Assembly (NCBI RefSeq): GCF_024919275.1
Contig: NZ_JANWGH010000002.1
Span: forward strand, 248,001 to 312,000
Source of the DNA: Algoriphagus limi
Lineage (GTDB): Bacteria > Bacteroidota > Bacteroidia > Cytophagales > Cyclobacteriaceae
Length of the DNA stretch: 64,000 nt
Reading direction: 5' to 3'
Part shown: piece after piece, positions 18,851-27,100 of the stretch
Numbering within the stretch: the stretch's first letter is position 1
Layout: the number at the start of each line of letters is the position of its first letter
Program-made: the position numbers and the translations under genes
The notes under the pieces: model-generated
The model's input: only the letters and a program-made list of their open reading frames with translations
Told to the model about the DNA's origin: nothing
The model's database searches: none

Positions 18851-18880
18851 AAAATGGCCGGTCTTTCAACCGGCCATTTT
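18851..18880. terminator. Bidirectional terminator
   Basis: Perfect 12-base arms AAAATGGCCGGT and ACCGGCCATTTT (18851-18862, 18869-18880) with a six-base loop, lying between the convergent surA-like gene and the coiled-coil gene. It ends the isomerase operon and also the minus-strand gene at 18896. Confidence 0.88.
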
Positions 18881-18895
18881 CATTTGAAAAAGAAC

Positions 18896-19213
18896 TCATT
18901 TTCCAGAGAAGAGCGTTTTAAATGCCATTCCAAATTGCTTCAAGCCTTCTTTGAGAAATCCCTTAGACTCTTGAATTCGGGGCTCATATTCCTCCCTTTT
19001 TTCTTTGAATTCCTTCTCCAGTAAGGCTTTTCCCTTTCGCAGCTCTTCTTCCAAGGTGGTTTTATTTTCCTTTAAAGCTGCGATCTTCTTTTCGATTTCC
19101 TCTTTCACATCGGCGCTGGCATCGGCACCTTTTTGAATCAGTTCTTCGATTTTATGACCGATTTCCTGAAGGGTTTTCTCGATTTCCTGTATACCTTTTT
19201 TTTCCTTTTCCAT
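18896..19213 (-). CDS. Small charged coiled-coil protein, function unknown
   Basis: The 105-residue product has no signal peptide or membrane segment. From residue 3 to about 85 it is rich in Lys and Glu with leucine/isoleucine at heptad-like spacing (for example IEKTLQEIGHKIEELIQ), so a long coiled coil is predicted; a short hydrophobic tail ends KTLFSGK. It is not recognised as a named family. Its start is the ATG at 19213, and it lies 71 bases downstream of the ABC exporter gene on the same strand. Confidence 0.65.
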   Translation of the reverse strand: MEKEKKGIQEIEKTLQEIGHKIEELIQKGADASADVKEEIEKKIAALKENKTTLEEELRKGKALLEKEFKEKREEYEPRIQESKGFLKEGLKQFGMAFKTLFSGK

Positions 19214-19284
19214 AGCTAAAAATATTCGTTGGTTGAGAACAATAAGTTAGAAAAAATTATCCTTAAATACAGGAAATCAATCGC

Positions 19285-21087
19285 TTATTCCAGTTCTGTC
19301 TCTACAGATTCTCCTGCCTGAGTTTGTTTTTCATACAGCTCTGCATAGGTTCCTTTTTGGTCCATCAGGGTTTGATGGTTTCCATGCTCGATCACCTTTC
19401 CATCATCCAATACAATGATATGATCGGCTAGCTTGGCTGAAGAGACCCGGTGGGAAATAATTACTGAAGTCCGATCTTTCATGATCTTTTTAAGCGCATT
19501 GAGAATGGAATTTTCGGTCTTGGTATCTACTGCTGAAAGACAGTCATCCAAAATCAGGATTTGCGGTTCTTTGGCTATGGCTCTTGCAATAGAAACACGC
19601 TGTTTTTGACCTCCGGAAAGTGTAATGCCGCGTTCTCCCAACATGGTGTCAAAGCCTTTCGGAAAGTCCACAATATTCTGGTAAACATCCGCATCCCGAG
19701 CCGCTTGCTGAATCAGCTCATCATTAGGCTGATCCACTCCAAAGGAGATATTATTCGCAATGGTGTCCGAAAATAGGAAGACATCCTGAGGAACATATCC
19801 TATGTTTTTTCGGAGGAATGAAATATTAAAATCCTGAATCGGTTTATCGTCTATCAAAATTTCTCCTGAAGTCGGGTCATACATACGCATAAGAAGATTG
19901 GCAATAGTGGATTTTCCGGAGCCAGTTGTTCCGATAATACCAAGCGTCTGCCCTGCTTGAATTTCAAAGCTTACATGATCCAAGGCTTTTACTCCGGAAT
20001 CAGGATAAATAAAGGTAACCTCGCGGACAGTGATTTTTCCATGAATAGGCACCTCTAAATCCTTGGCACTTTGGATATCATTTTTCTCATCCAAAAACTC
20101 ATTGATTCGAGTCTGAGAAGCCGCAGCGCGCTGTACAATACTAGTAACCCAACCTAAAGAAGTAACCGGCCAGGTAAGCATGTTGACATAGAGAATAAAT
20201 TCTGCAATGACTCCATAGCCAATTTCACCATTGATCACCTGAAGACCACCAATATAAACCGTCAGAATGGTAGAAATCCCGACTAATGCCATGATCAATG
20301 GAAAAAATAAGGCATTGACCTTGGTCAGCCGAATGGATTTATCCTTGTAATCCTCACTCGCTGTGGCAAAGTCCCGGACACTATCCTTTTCTCTCACAAA
20401 AGCCTTCAACACCCGGATTCCAGAGAAAGCTTCTTGAACAAAGGTGCTCAAGCCTGAGAGGCTTCGCTGAATTTTTTCGGAGCGTTCATTGATAAGGTTA
20501 TTGACGAAATAAATACTGATCGAAAGTACCGGCAGCGGAAGTAGGGAATAGAGCGTCAATTGAGGATTCACCATGACCATATAGCTGATCACCAAGGGGA
20601 ACAAAATCAACAAATTAAGCCCATACATGATAGCCGGTCCCAAATACATTCGCACCCGACTGACATCCTCTGTAATCCGAGCCATCAAATCACCGGTACT
20701 ATTTTTCCGATAGAAACTCAGCGGTAAATTCTGATACTTTTCGAAAATCTCATTTTTCAAATCATATTCAACCCGACGGGACATGATGATGATAGTCTGC
20801 CGGATTAGGAAGAGAAAAAAGCCACGTAAAAGGGCCATTATCAGGATTAAAACACCGAAGACTAAGACGAATTTTAAAAAAACTTCTTGGGCCAAATCCC
20901 CCATTCCACCTACCTGAATTGGCTTAAAAATGGAAAAACTTTCAACCACATAATCTATGGCTAATCGCACCAATTGGGCAGGAATAATTACGAATATGTT
21001 CGAAATGACGGTAAAAAAGATACCCAAAAGCAATAAGCCCTTGTATTTGTATAAATATTTATTGAGTCTCCAGAGCGGCTTCACCAA
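19285..21087 (-). CDS. ABC exporter half-transporter (MdlA/YheI type)
   Basis: This 600-residue protein fuses six membrane helices (about 15-320) to a nucleotide-binding domain (about 345-590), the layout of type IV ABC exporters for drugs or lipids. Motifs seen are Walker A GTTGSGKST, signature LSGGQKQR, Walker B LILDD and the H-loop IISHRVSS. The catalytic Glu after Walker B is replaced by Asp515 (LILDDCLSAVD), as in the degenerate-site subunits MdlA and YheI of heterodimeric exporters. No partner subunit is adjacent. The gene is alone apart from the small coiled-coil gene downstream. Substrate unknown. Confidence 0.9.
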   Translation of the reverse strand: MVKPLWRLNKYLYKYKGLLLLGIFFTVISNIFVIIPAQLVRLAIDYVVESFSIFKPIQVGGMGDLAQEVFLKFVLVFGVLILIMALLRGFFLFLIRQTIIIMSRRVEYDLKNEIFEKYQNLPLSFYRKNSTGDLMARITEDVSRVRMYLGPAIMYGLNLLILFPLVISYMVMVNPQLTLYSLLPLPVLSISIYFVNNLINERSEKIQRSLSGLSTFVQEAFSGIRVLKAFVREKDSVRDFATASEDYKDKSIRLTKVNALFFPLIMALVGISTILTVYIGGLQVINGEIGYGVIAEFILYVNMLTWPVTSLGWVTSIVQRAAASQTRINEFLDEKNDIQSAKDLEVPIHGKITVREVTFIYPDSGVKALDHVSFEIQAGQTLGIIGTTGSGKSTIANLLMRMYDPTSGEILIDDKPIQDFNISFLRKNIGYVPQDVFLFSDTIANNISFGVDQPNDELIQQAARDADVYQNIVDFPKGFDTMLGERGITLSGGQKQRVSIARAIAKEPQILILDDCLSAVDTKTENSILNALKKIMKDRTSVIISHRVSSAKLADHIIVLDDGKVIEHGNHQTLMDQKGTYAELYEKQTQAGESVETELE

Positions 21088-21140
21088 ATAAAAACTTTTG
21101 AAATTAGAAATTGATTAAGGAAACTTGGGTAAATTATTCC

Positions 21141-21170
21141 TTTGCTGGCCGATAAAAGTATTTAATTTTG
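21141..21170 (+). promoter_or_regulatory. Strong Bacteroidota-type promoter of the leucine dehydrogenase gene
   Basis: TTTG (21141-21144), an 18-base spacer and TAATTTTG (21163-21170) match both consensus boxes without mismatch. Transcription should begin near 21177, leaving a 5' leader of about 60 bases. Confidence 0.7.
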
Positions 21171-21236
21171 TATCGGCCTATCTCTCGTGGGAAAGGAACA
21201 ACCCAAATATAACACAATCTAAACTGCGAAGTTCAC

Positions 21237-22337
21237 ATGTTAGAAACGAAAGCTTCCGAAACCTTGCAAGAAGGGTCCATCTTTGGACAAATTACCACCA
21301 TGGATCACGAGCAGCTCGTGATTTGCCATGACCAAGCTACCGGTCTAAAAGCCTTGATCGGAATTCACAACACTACCCTTGGTCCTGCCTTGGGAGGTAC
21401 CCGCATGTGGCCTTACGCCACGGAAGCCGAAGCAATTACGGATGTGCTTAGACTTTCGAGAGGTATGACTTTCAAAAACGCCCTTGCCGGATTGAATCTA
21501 GGAGGGGGAAAGGCGGTCATTATTGGAGATCCAAAATTGAAAAGTGAAGCCTTCCTAAGAAGATTTGGTCGCTTTGTAGAAAGCCTTGGCGGTCGCTATG
21601 TCACTGCTGAAGATGTCAACATGAGTACGGCCGATATGGAGTACATCGCCATGGAGACCACACATGTGACCGGACTCCCTCAGATCAAAGGGGGAGCAGG
21701 TGACCCATCTCCTGTTACTGCCTATGGTGTGTATGTAGGGATGAAAGCCGCTGCGCAAAAAGCTTTTGGTTCGGATGATCTTTCTGGAAAAAGAATCGTC
21801 GTTCAGGGCGTTGGTCAGGTCGGAAAATATCTCATCCAGCACTTGGTAAAAGAAAATGCTGAAGTATTGATCACAGATATTTTCGAGGATAAGCTGAAGA
21901 AAGTAGCCTTAGAAACCGGTGCAGTAGCCGTTGACCCAAATAGCATTTACGATTTGGATATGGATATTTATGCCCCTTGTGCTTTGGGCGCAACTATCAA
22001 TGATGATACCATTGATCGATTAAAGTGTGCTGTAATCGCAGGAGGAGCCAACAACCAGTTGAAAGACGAAGCTAAGCATGGTAAAATCTTGTTGGAAAAA
22101 GGAATTATCTATGCTCCTGACTTCCTAATCAATGCTGGTGGTGTTATTAATGTAGGCGCTGAATATTATGGTGACTACCAAGAAGAGACTGTTTATAAGC
22201 AAACAGAAAAGATTTACGATACCTGTCTTCATATCTTGGAAAAATCCGAAAAAGAAGAGATTCCAGCACAAGAAGCAGCAATCAGAGCTGCCAAAGAGCG
22301 GATTGAAGCAATCGGAAGAGTTAAACTTCCTTTTTAA
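21237..22337 (+). CDS. Glu/Leu/Phe/Val dehydrogenase, leucine-dehydrogenase type
   Basis: These NAD-dependent enzymes reversibly deaminate branched-chain amino acids to the 2-oxo acids. The 366-residue length is that of leucine/valine/phenylalanine dehydrogenases rather than the longer glutamate dehydrogenases. The catalytic region reads LNLGGGKAVIIGDP with the conserved Lys, TAEDVNMSTADM follows, and the Rossmann fold has GVGQVGKYLIQHL with an acidic residue at the end of the second strand (ITDIFED), favouring NAD. It is transcribed alone from its own consensus promoter and ends at a strong terminator. Leu versus Val preference cannot be decided from sequence. Confidence 0.92.
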   Translation: MLETKASETLQEGSIFGQITTMDHEQLVICHDQATGLKALIGIHNTTLGPALGGTRMWPYATEAEAITDVLRLSRGMTFKNALAGLNLGGGKAVIIGDPKLKSEAFLRRFGRFVESLGGRYVTAEDVNMSTADMEYIAMETTHVTGLPQIKGGAGDPSPVTAYGVYVGMKAAAQKAFGSDDLSGKRIVVQGVGQVGKYLIQHLVKENAEVLITDIFEDKLKKVALETGAVAVDPNSIYDLDMDIYAPCALGATINDDTIDRLKCAVIAGGANNQLKDEAKHGKILLEKGIIYAPDFLINAGGVINVGAEYYGDYQEETVYKQTEKIYDTCLHILEKSEKEEIPAQEAAIRAAKERIEAIGRVKLPF

Positions 22338-22361
22338 GGAATCACATCCATAAATTTGGAA

Positions 22362-22391
22362 CCACCGGAACAGGCATCCGGTGGTTTTTTT
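22362..22391 (+). terminator. Intrinsic terminator after the leucine dehydrogenase gene
   Basis: Arms CCACCGGA (22362-22369) and TCCGGTGG (22377-22384) with a seven-base loop, followed by seven T. Confidence 0.88.
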
Positions 22392-22454
22392 ATGAAAAAT
22401 CTGCTGGGGGAAGCCCGCCTAAAATCCCTATATTTACGGCTTGTTTGAACAATT

Positions 22455-23639
22455 ATGTTAAATCGAAGAATCCTCAGGGTCAAAGCTTTTCAAAACCTTT
22501 ACGCCTTTGAGCAGTGTAAAGCTTCCAACTATAATCTTTCCCGAGATTTTATCAAAGAATCCTTTCAACCGGACCTCAATAGTATGGAGGTTCAGGATAA
22601 GGCCGCTCTGAATAGGGAAGCCGAATTGGCGCTGTCGATTTTTGAAAAAAATCTGGACAATACGAAAGCAATCGATGCTGCGGATGCAAGTCCAAAAGTC
22701 AAGCAGGTAGTAAAGGAAGCGATCGTTCAATACCGAAACGCCAATAAAAAAGATCAGGAGTTTCTTTTGAAAAATATGGTCACTTCTGCGGAACGTATTC
22801 CGCAACTTTATTTATTGGCTATCGAGCTGCTTCAGGCTTTTGCGGCCCATGTGGGTCGAGAGCATGAGAAAAAGCGGAAATTAGCAGGTGAAAGCTCCGT
22901 AGAATTCGCAGGTGAACTGAATTTATATAACAACCAAGTTCTCAAAAAGCTTCGGAATTCACCTTCCTATCAAGCAGCCTTGGCAAAGAATAATGTCAAT
23001 TTGGATGATGTAGAACTTGAAATCAAGGAATGGTTCCGAGATTATATCAAACCTTCCGAAGAATATCAGGCATATTTGAAGATCTCGAATCCAAGTTTGG
23101 AGCAAGACTTGGAAGCTGCGGAAGACCTTCTGAAAAAGATTTTGTTCAAAAACGAGGTGATTTTGAACTACTTCTCTGAAAAAGACCTTAATTGGACAGA
23201 GAACAAGTCCGTCGTGAGAAGTCTGGCTGCCAAGGTTTTGAAAAATGCCGTACAGGCAGAAGAATCTGGAGAAGGAGGGCTTCCGGAAATTGCCATGAAC
23301 TGGGAAGAGGATAAGGAGTTTTTTCAAAATATCTTTAACTTCACCATTGAAAAAGATCAGGAAAACCGGGAATTAATCGCCCAAAAAACGAAAAATTGGG
23401 ATATTGATAGATTGGCATTTACGGATAAGGTAATCATCTCCATGGCGATTACCGAGATGCAGCTTTTCCCAAGTATTCCTGTGAAGGTAAGTATCAACGA
23501 GTACATTGATATTTCGAAGACCTACAGCACGCCAAAGAGCAAGCAGTTTGTAAATGGTCTTTTGGATGTGATGTCTCGTGAATTAACGGAACAGGGAAAA
23601 ATCCGTAAGAGTGGTAGAGGGCTTTTAGACAATAAATAA
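22455..23639 (+). CDS. nusB: Transcription antitermination factor NusB, long form
   Basis: NusB binds boxA RNA with NusE (S10) in antitermination complexes on rRNA operons. The family signature is seen at both ends: the N-terminal MLNRRILRVKAFQNLYAFEQ and the C-terminal domain from about residue 305 (WDIDRLAFTDKVIISMAITEM, VSINEYIDISKTYSTPKSKQFVNGLLD). At 394 residues it is far longer than the roughly 140 of E. coli NusB; a helical segment of about 250 residues lies between the two parts, a feature I know from Bacteroidota NusB proteins, though usually shorter. It heads the run nusB, ytxH-like, DUF1573, yajC, ybbR-like, coaE. Confidence 0.92.
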   Translation: MLNRRILRVKAFQNLYAFEQCKASNYNLSRDFIKESFQPDLNSMEVQDKAALNREAELALSIFEKNLDNTKAIDAADASPKVKQVVKEAIVQYRNANKKDQEFLLKNMVTSAERIPQLYLLAIELLQAFAAHVGREHEKKRKLAGESSVEFAGELNLYNNQVLKKLRNSPSYQAALAKNNVNLDDVELEIKEWFRDYIKPSEEYQAYLKISNPSLEQDLEAAEDLLKKILFKNEVILNYFSEKDLNWTENKSVVRSLAAKVLKNAVQAEESGEGGLPEIAMNWEEDKEFFQNIFNFTIEKDQENRELIAQKTKNWDIDRLAFTDKVIISMAITEMQLFPSIPVKVSINEYIDISKTYSTPKSKQFVNGLLDVMSRELTEQGKIRKSGRGLLDNK

Positions 23640-23646
23640 AAACAGT

Positions 23647-23946
23647 ATGAGCAAGAACAGTAATTCACTTTTAGCATTCATTGTAGGCGCAGGCATTGGT
23701 ACCGCATTGGGGGTTCTTTTTGCCCCGGACAGCGGCAGCAATACAAGAGACAAGCTTTCTTACAGACTTTCCAAATACAAAAAGGAATTGGAAGACCTTA
23801 TTGAAGAATTGGTAGAAGGAAAAGAACTTCACCTGAATGAGGCCAAGAGCGAAGGAAAGCGAGTAATCAACGAAGCAAAAAGCAAGGCTGAAAACCTTCT
23901 TCAAGACGTAAATAAACTAATCGATCAAATAAATAAAGACAACTAA
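23647..23946 (+). CDS. YtxH-domain small protein
   Basis: This 99-residue protein has one glycine-rich hydrophobic helix near the N-terminus (about 6-25, AFIVGAGIGTALGVLFAP) followed by a charged helical tail, the YtxH pattern found in general-stress proteins of Gram-positive bacteria and common in Bacteroidota. The tail from residue 36 is coiled-coil-like. It starts seven bases after nusB and ends one base before the DUF1573 gene. Function unknown. Confidence 0.82.
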   Translation: MSKNSNSLLAFIVGAGIGTALGVLFAPDSGSNTRDKLSYRLSKYKKELEDLIEELVEGKELHLNEAKSEGKRVINEAKSKAENLLQDVNKLIDQINKDN

Positions 23947-23947
23947 T

Positions 23948-24487
23948 ATGAAAGCAAGAACCCTAGGTTTAGTGGGAGTGTTTGCAGCGCTCTCATTTAC
24001 TACAGCTTGTAATCAAAGCTCTGAGCAAGAGCAAAAAATCCAAGCATTGGAGGAAAAAATCGCACAGTTGGAGGCAAAAGGTTCTTCCATCACTCCAGTT
24101 AATGCACAAACTACTCAAGCAGCAGATCCTTCTACTTTGGGTGCCTTCCAATTTGAAGAAATGGAATACAACTTCGGCACCATCAATGAAGGTGAGGTAG
24201 TGGAAAGAGTATTCAACTTCACCAATAATGGCGAAGCTCCTTTGGTAATCTCTAACATTACTGCTTCTTGTGGATGTACTAGCCCTGACTGGACCAAAAC
24301 TCCTGTTAATCCAGGTGAGACTGGTTTTGTGAAGGTAGTATTCAACTCAACTGCTAAGTCTGGAGCGCAGGCACCTACTGTTACTATTCAGGCTAACACC
24401 AATCCTACTGTGACCAGATTAAGATTGCGTGGAAATGTAACTCCTAAAACAGGAGGACCAGCACCTGTAGGACCTGTTAAGCGATAA
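23948..24487 (+). CDS. DUF1573 lipoprotein
   Basis: The 179-residue product has a lipoprotein signal (SFTTAC, Cys21), a short coiled coil (about 27-46), a Thr/Gln-rich linker, and a DUF1573 immunoglobulin-like domain (about 65-165) with the hallmarks YNFGTINEGE, FTNNGEAPLVI and ASCGCTSPDW. Such domains are frequent in Bacteroidota outer-membrane or surface lipoproteins; function unknown. Acidic residues do not follow the Cys at +2 (CNQSS), so surface export cannot be claimed. It sits between the ytxH-like gene and yajC. Confidence 0.88.
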   Translation: MKARTLGLVGVFAALSFTTACNQSSEQEQKIQALEEKIAQLEAKGSSITPVNAQTTQAADPSTLGAFQFEEMEYNFGTINEGEVVERVFNFTNNGEAPLVISNITASCGCTSPDWTKTPVNPGETGFVKVVFNSTAKSGAQAPTVTIQANTNPTVTRLRLRGNVTPKTGGPAPVGPVKR

Positions 24488-24493
24488 TTTCGA

Positions 24494-24805
24494 ATGATAA
24501 CAAGCATTTTGGCACAAGCTCCAGCAGGTGGAGCGGGTATCATGGGTCAGGTTTTTCTGTTTGGATCCATCATTTTGATCATGTATTTCTTCATGATCAG
24601 GCCCCAGCAGAAAAAGCAAAAAGAAACCAAGAAATTTATCGAAGAAATTAAAAAAGGAGATCCCGTAGTCACCATAGGTGGCCTCCATGGAAAAGTATTC
24701 TCTGTAGAAGGAGATACGGTTGTTTTGGAGCTTGACCGAGGCTTTAAAGTCACGGTCGAAAAGTCGGCCATCTCTTTAGATTTCTCCAAAAAGACTTCTA
24801 AATAA
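24494..24805 (+). CDS. yajC: Preprotein translocase subunit YajC
   Basis: YajC is the small inner-membrane partner of SecDF in the Sec system. The 103-residue product has one membrane helix (about 14-36, GQVFLFGSIILIMYFFMIRP) ending in the family motif MIRPQQKKQKE, followed by the cytoplasmic domain with GDPVVTIGGLHGKV. It lies six bases after the DUF1573 gene and eight before the YbbR-like gene. Confidence 0.95.
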   Translation: MITSILAQAPAGGAGIMGQVFLFGSIILIMYFFMIRPQQKKQKETKKFIEEIKKGDPVVTIGGLHGKVFSVEGDTVVLELDRGFKVTVEKSAISLDFSKKTSK

Positions 24806-24813
24806 GTTGAATT

Positions 24814-25782
24814 TTGCCGGACACTAAAAAGTCCCCTAGGGGGATTTCTCCAAAAAAACTCTCTAACCTAAAAGTGGTAGTCCTCTGCGTAGCAGCGGCT
24901 ACCACTTTTTGGATTTTAAACGCCCTGAACAAGGACGACTATACGACTATTGTCGATTATCCAATTGAATTTCAATTTGACCAGGAGCGGTATATCCCTG
25001 TCGAACCGCTACCTCCTACCCTTGAGATCGAAATTAATGGGAATGGATGGGATCTTTTGAGAAAGTATTTCAACTTCAATACCCAACCATTTATTGTAAA
25101 TCTAGATCAACCTTCTTCCAGAGATTATTTGATTCCTTCAGAATTGAGAAGGGAGCTTTCAGAATTTCTCAGCCCAACGCAAATCCTCTCGCTCTCCAAT
25201 GATACCTTGAAAATCGAAATTGATAGAATTCGATCTGTAAAAATGAGACCTGTCTTGGACTCAATGAGCTATAGTTTGGGAAAAAACATCCGAATGTTGA
25301 CAGAACCAGAATTTGACCCAAAGGAAATAACAGTGACGGGTGCTGAATCGATTTTGGAAATTTATGATGGGAAATTTCCTGTGAATCTGGATGAAAGGCG
25401 CCTAGACCGAGATCTGACCAAAAATGTGAAAATTGAAATTTCGAAAGAACTTTCAGAATTCATTTCCATCGAAGAAAGTAGCATTTCTGTCCATATCGAT
25501 GTAGTTGCTTTCTTGGAAGGGAACAAGCGCATGAAGCTTAAGAAAGTCAATTTTCCAAGAACCGTCCATCTAGTCGAGGAAGACCCTTCTATCATGATGT
25601 ATTATTTGGTGGATGAGCGCTATACAGATGAATTGAAAGATCTGGAATTTGAAGCGGTATTGAACTACTCGCAGCGAAACAGGCAAGACTCAACCATTGC
25701 TGTTCAGGTTAATCCTATGCCTCCATTTTTAGATCAAGTTCGCGTAGAACCCGCTACTCTTAAGTTGAGCTATGGCAACTAA
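24814..25782 (+). CDS. YbbR/CdaR-like domain protein
   Basis: This 322-residue protein has one N-terminal membrane helix (about 20-37, VVVLCVAAATTFWILNAL) followed by extracytoplasmic YbbR-type beta repeats (about 45-320), including VTGAESIL and an ending VEPATLKLSYGN. In Firmicutes the family member CdaR regulates the cyclic-di-AMP synthase CdaA; no cdaA is seen here, so that role is not claimed. The start is a TTG at 24814. Its last 11 bases overlap coaE, pointing to coupled translation. Confidence 0.82.
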   Translation: MPDTKKSPRGISPKKLSNLKVVVLCVAAATTFWILNALNKDDYTTIVDYPIEFQFDQERYIPVEPLPPTLEIEINGNGWDLLRKYFNFNTQPFIVNLDQPSSRDYLIPSELRRELSEFLSPTQILSLSNDTLKIEIDRIRSVKMRPVLDSMSYSLGKNIRMLTEPEFDPKEITVTGAESILEIYDGKFPVNLDERRLDRDLTKNVKIEISKELSEFISIEESSISVHIDVVAFLEGNKRMKLKKVNFPRTVHLVEEDPSIMMYYLVDERYTDELKDLEFEAVLNYSQRNRQDSTIAVQVNPMPPFLDQVRVEPATLKLSYGN

Positions 25783-26371
25783 TCCCAAACTGATTGGTCT
25801 TACAGGAGGCATAGGTTCTGGCAAATCCACTGTAGCCCAGCTTTTCGAAATTTTAGGCATCCCAGTTTACTATGCGGATGACCGAGCCAAAAGCCTCATG
25901 CTTCAAAATCCATTAAAGCAGGAAATAATCAATGCATTTGGAGAAAGCAGTTATCTGGAAGATGGATCACTCAATCGGGAATTTTTGGCCAAAACCGTCT
26001 TTGCTGACCCGGAAAAGGTTAAAAAAATCAATAGTTTGGTTCATCCGGCAGTAGCCGAGGATTTCAAAAATTGGGCTGCTAAACAAAAAAGCCCTTATGT
26101 ATTGAAGGAGGCAGCCTTGATTTTTGAGACAGAGGGGGAGAAAAAACTGGATGCTGTAATTAATGTCAGTTCTCCACTACGTGTTCGAATGGCCCGGGTT
26201 TTAATGCGTGATCCTCACCGAACGGAAGATCAAGTAAACCACATCATCAATCAGCAGTTACCAGACGAAATTAAAAATGAGAAAGCCGATTTCGTCATCA
26301 AAAACAAGGACAATATGCTCTTGATCCCTCAGGTTTTGGCTATTCACAAGAAATTGCTGGAAGGAGAATAA
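25772..26371 (+). CDS. coaE: Dephospho-CoA kinase
   Basis: CoaE phosphorylates dephospho-CoA in the last step of coenzyme A synthesis. The 199-residue product begins with a P-loop GLTGGIGSGKSTVAQ (about 8-22), followed by VYYADDRAK, the adenine/CoA-side segment VHPAVAEDF and AALIFETEGEKKLDAVINV, with the lid containing RVLMRDPHRTEDQV. It overlaps the end of the YbbR-like gene and closes the operon. Confidence 0.95.
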   Translation: MATNPKLIGLTGGIGSGKSTVAQLFEILGIPVYYADDRAKSLMLQNPLKQEIINAFGESSYLEDGSLNREFLAKTVFADPEKVKKINSLVHPAVAEDFKNWAAKQKSPYVLKEAALIFETEGEKKLDAVINVSSPLRVRMARVLMRDPHRTEDQVNHIINQQLPDEIKNEKADFVIKNKDNMLLIPQVLAIHKKLLEGE

Positions 26372-26404
26372 AACCATCAAAAATCAGAGCCTCTAAAAAG
26401 TATT

Positions 26405-26499
26405 GAAATCTTAGCTCAACTGGTTTTGAGCGCCCTCTTGACAGGGCGGAGTTCTTGCCTGACCGCCGTTACACAGGGGCTTGAATCACATAGATTTCA
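26405..26499 (+). pseudogene. Degenerate tRNA-like element (tRNA-Val(GAC)-like)
   Basis: The parts of a tRNA are in the right order: a perfect seven-base acceptor stem GAAATCT (26405-26411) / AGATTTC (26492-26498) with A at the discriminator, TA at positions 8-9, a D arm GCTC / GAGC (26414-26417, 26428-26431) with GG in the loop, an anticodon-loop-like TTGACAG (26438-26444, anticodon GAC) and a T-loop-like TTGAATC. But the anticodon stem has a C-C mismatch, the usual A21 is T, the T stem pairs at only about three of five positions, and the variable region is about 25 bases instead of 4-5. No CCA is encoded. Probably a decayed tRNA gene; a T-run follows at 26523-26528. Confidence 0.5.
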
Positions 26500-26539
26500 C
26501 AATAACTAGCCTATTGGGCAGGTTTTTTGATTTCAAAAA

Positions 26540-27100
26540 TCACATAAGTACAACTCTCAAACTTTTCGCACCATGTGCACCTACCACCAGGGATTGCTCT
26601 ATATCTGCGGTTTTGGAAGGTCCGGCTACAAATAATCCAAAGCCCGAGTGTTCTTCCCCAATTCGTTCATAGGCTTGATGTAAGGTATCCACCAAGTTTT
26701 CTTTTGACAGCACAATCACCAAATGCTCGGTGATAAACGGAAGTACCCGATGCGGCAGCTGGGAATCATCCAACCAAATAGCGCCATTTTCTGCAACTCC
26801 AAATTGCCCTTGAATGATAGCCAGTTGCAAATGATTCAGGTTATGCGGGTCTTCGGAAAGTTCGAAGGTTGACAAAGATTGGAAGGGCTCAGACAAAGAA
26901 ATAATCGAATGAAAGTCGCATGAGGAAACCCAATTATTGAATTCTTCCTCGCCCATCACCTCTCCTTTATTGGCTTGGATGGCTCGGATAAATAAATCCA
27001 CCAAATCACCTTCCAATTTGAAATCAGGAAGAGTTGGTAATTCTTTCCTTTCCCGTTGAATACCACGGATTGCTTTCAATATATTTTCCCTACTGCTCAT
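26540..27100 (-). CDS. lutC: L-lactate utilisation protein LutC (LUD domain)
   Basis: LutC is the third subunit of the LutABC iron-sulfur complex that oxidises L-lactate to pyruvate. The 186-residue product is one LUD domain with FGVAENGAIWL, LPFITEHLVIVLSKENLV and the ending EQSLVVGAHGAKSLRVVL. It is the last gene of lutABC; its start overlaps lutB by four bases. Confidence 0.92.
   Translation of the reverse strand: MSSRENILKAIRGIQRERKELPTLPDFKLEGDLVDLFIRAIQANKGEVMGEEEFNNWVSSCDFHSIISLSEPFQSLSTFELSEDPHNLNHLQLAIIQGQFGVAENGAIWLDDSQLPHRVLPFITEHLVIVLSKENLVDTLHQAYERIGEEHSGFGLFVAGPSKTADIEQSLVVGAHGAKSLRVVLM

Noticed and set aside
24814..25782. CdaR assignment with c-di-AMP signalling
   Set aside because: The YbbR-like domain is visible, but no cdaA is adjacent, so a c-di-AMP role cannot be supported.
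26508..26528. Terminator of the tRNA-like element
   Set aside because: A T-run exists, but the stem before it (GCC/GGC) is too short to call.
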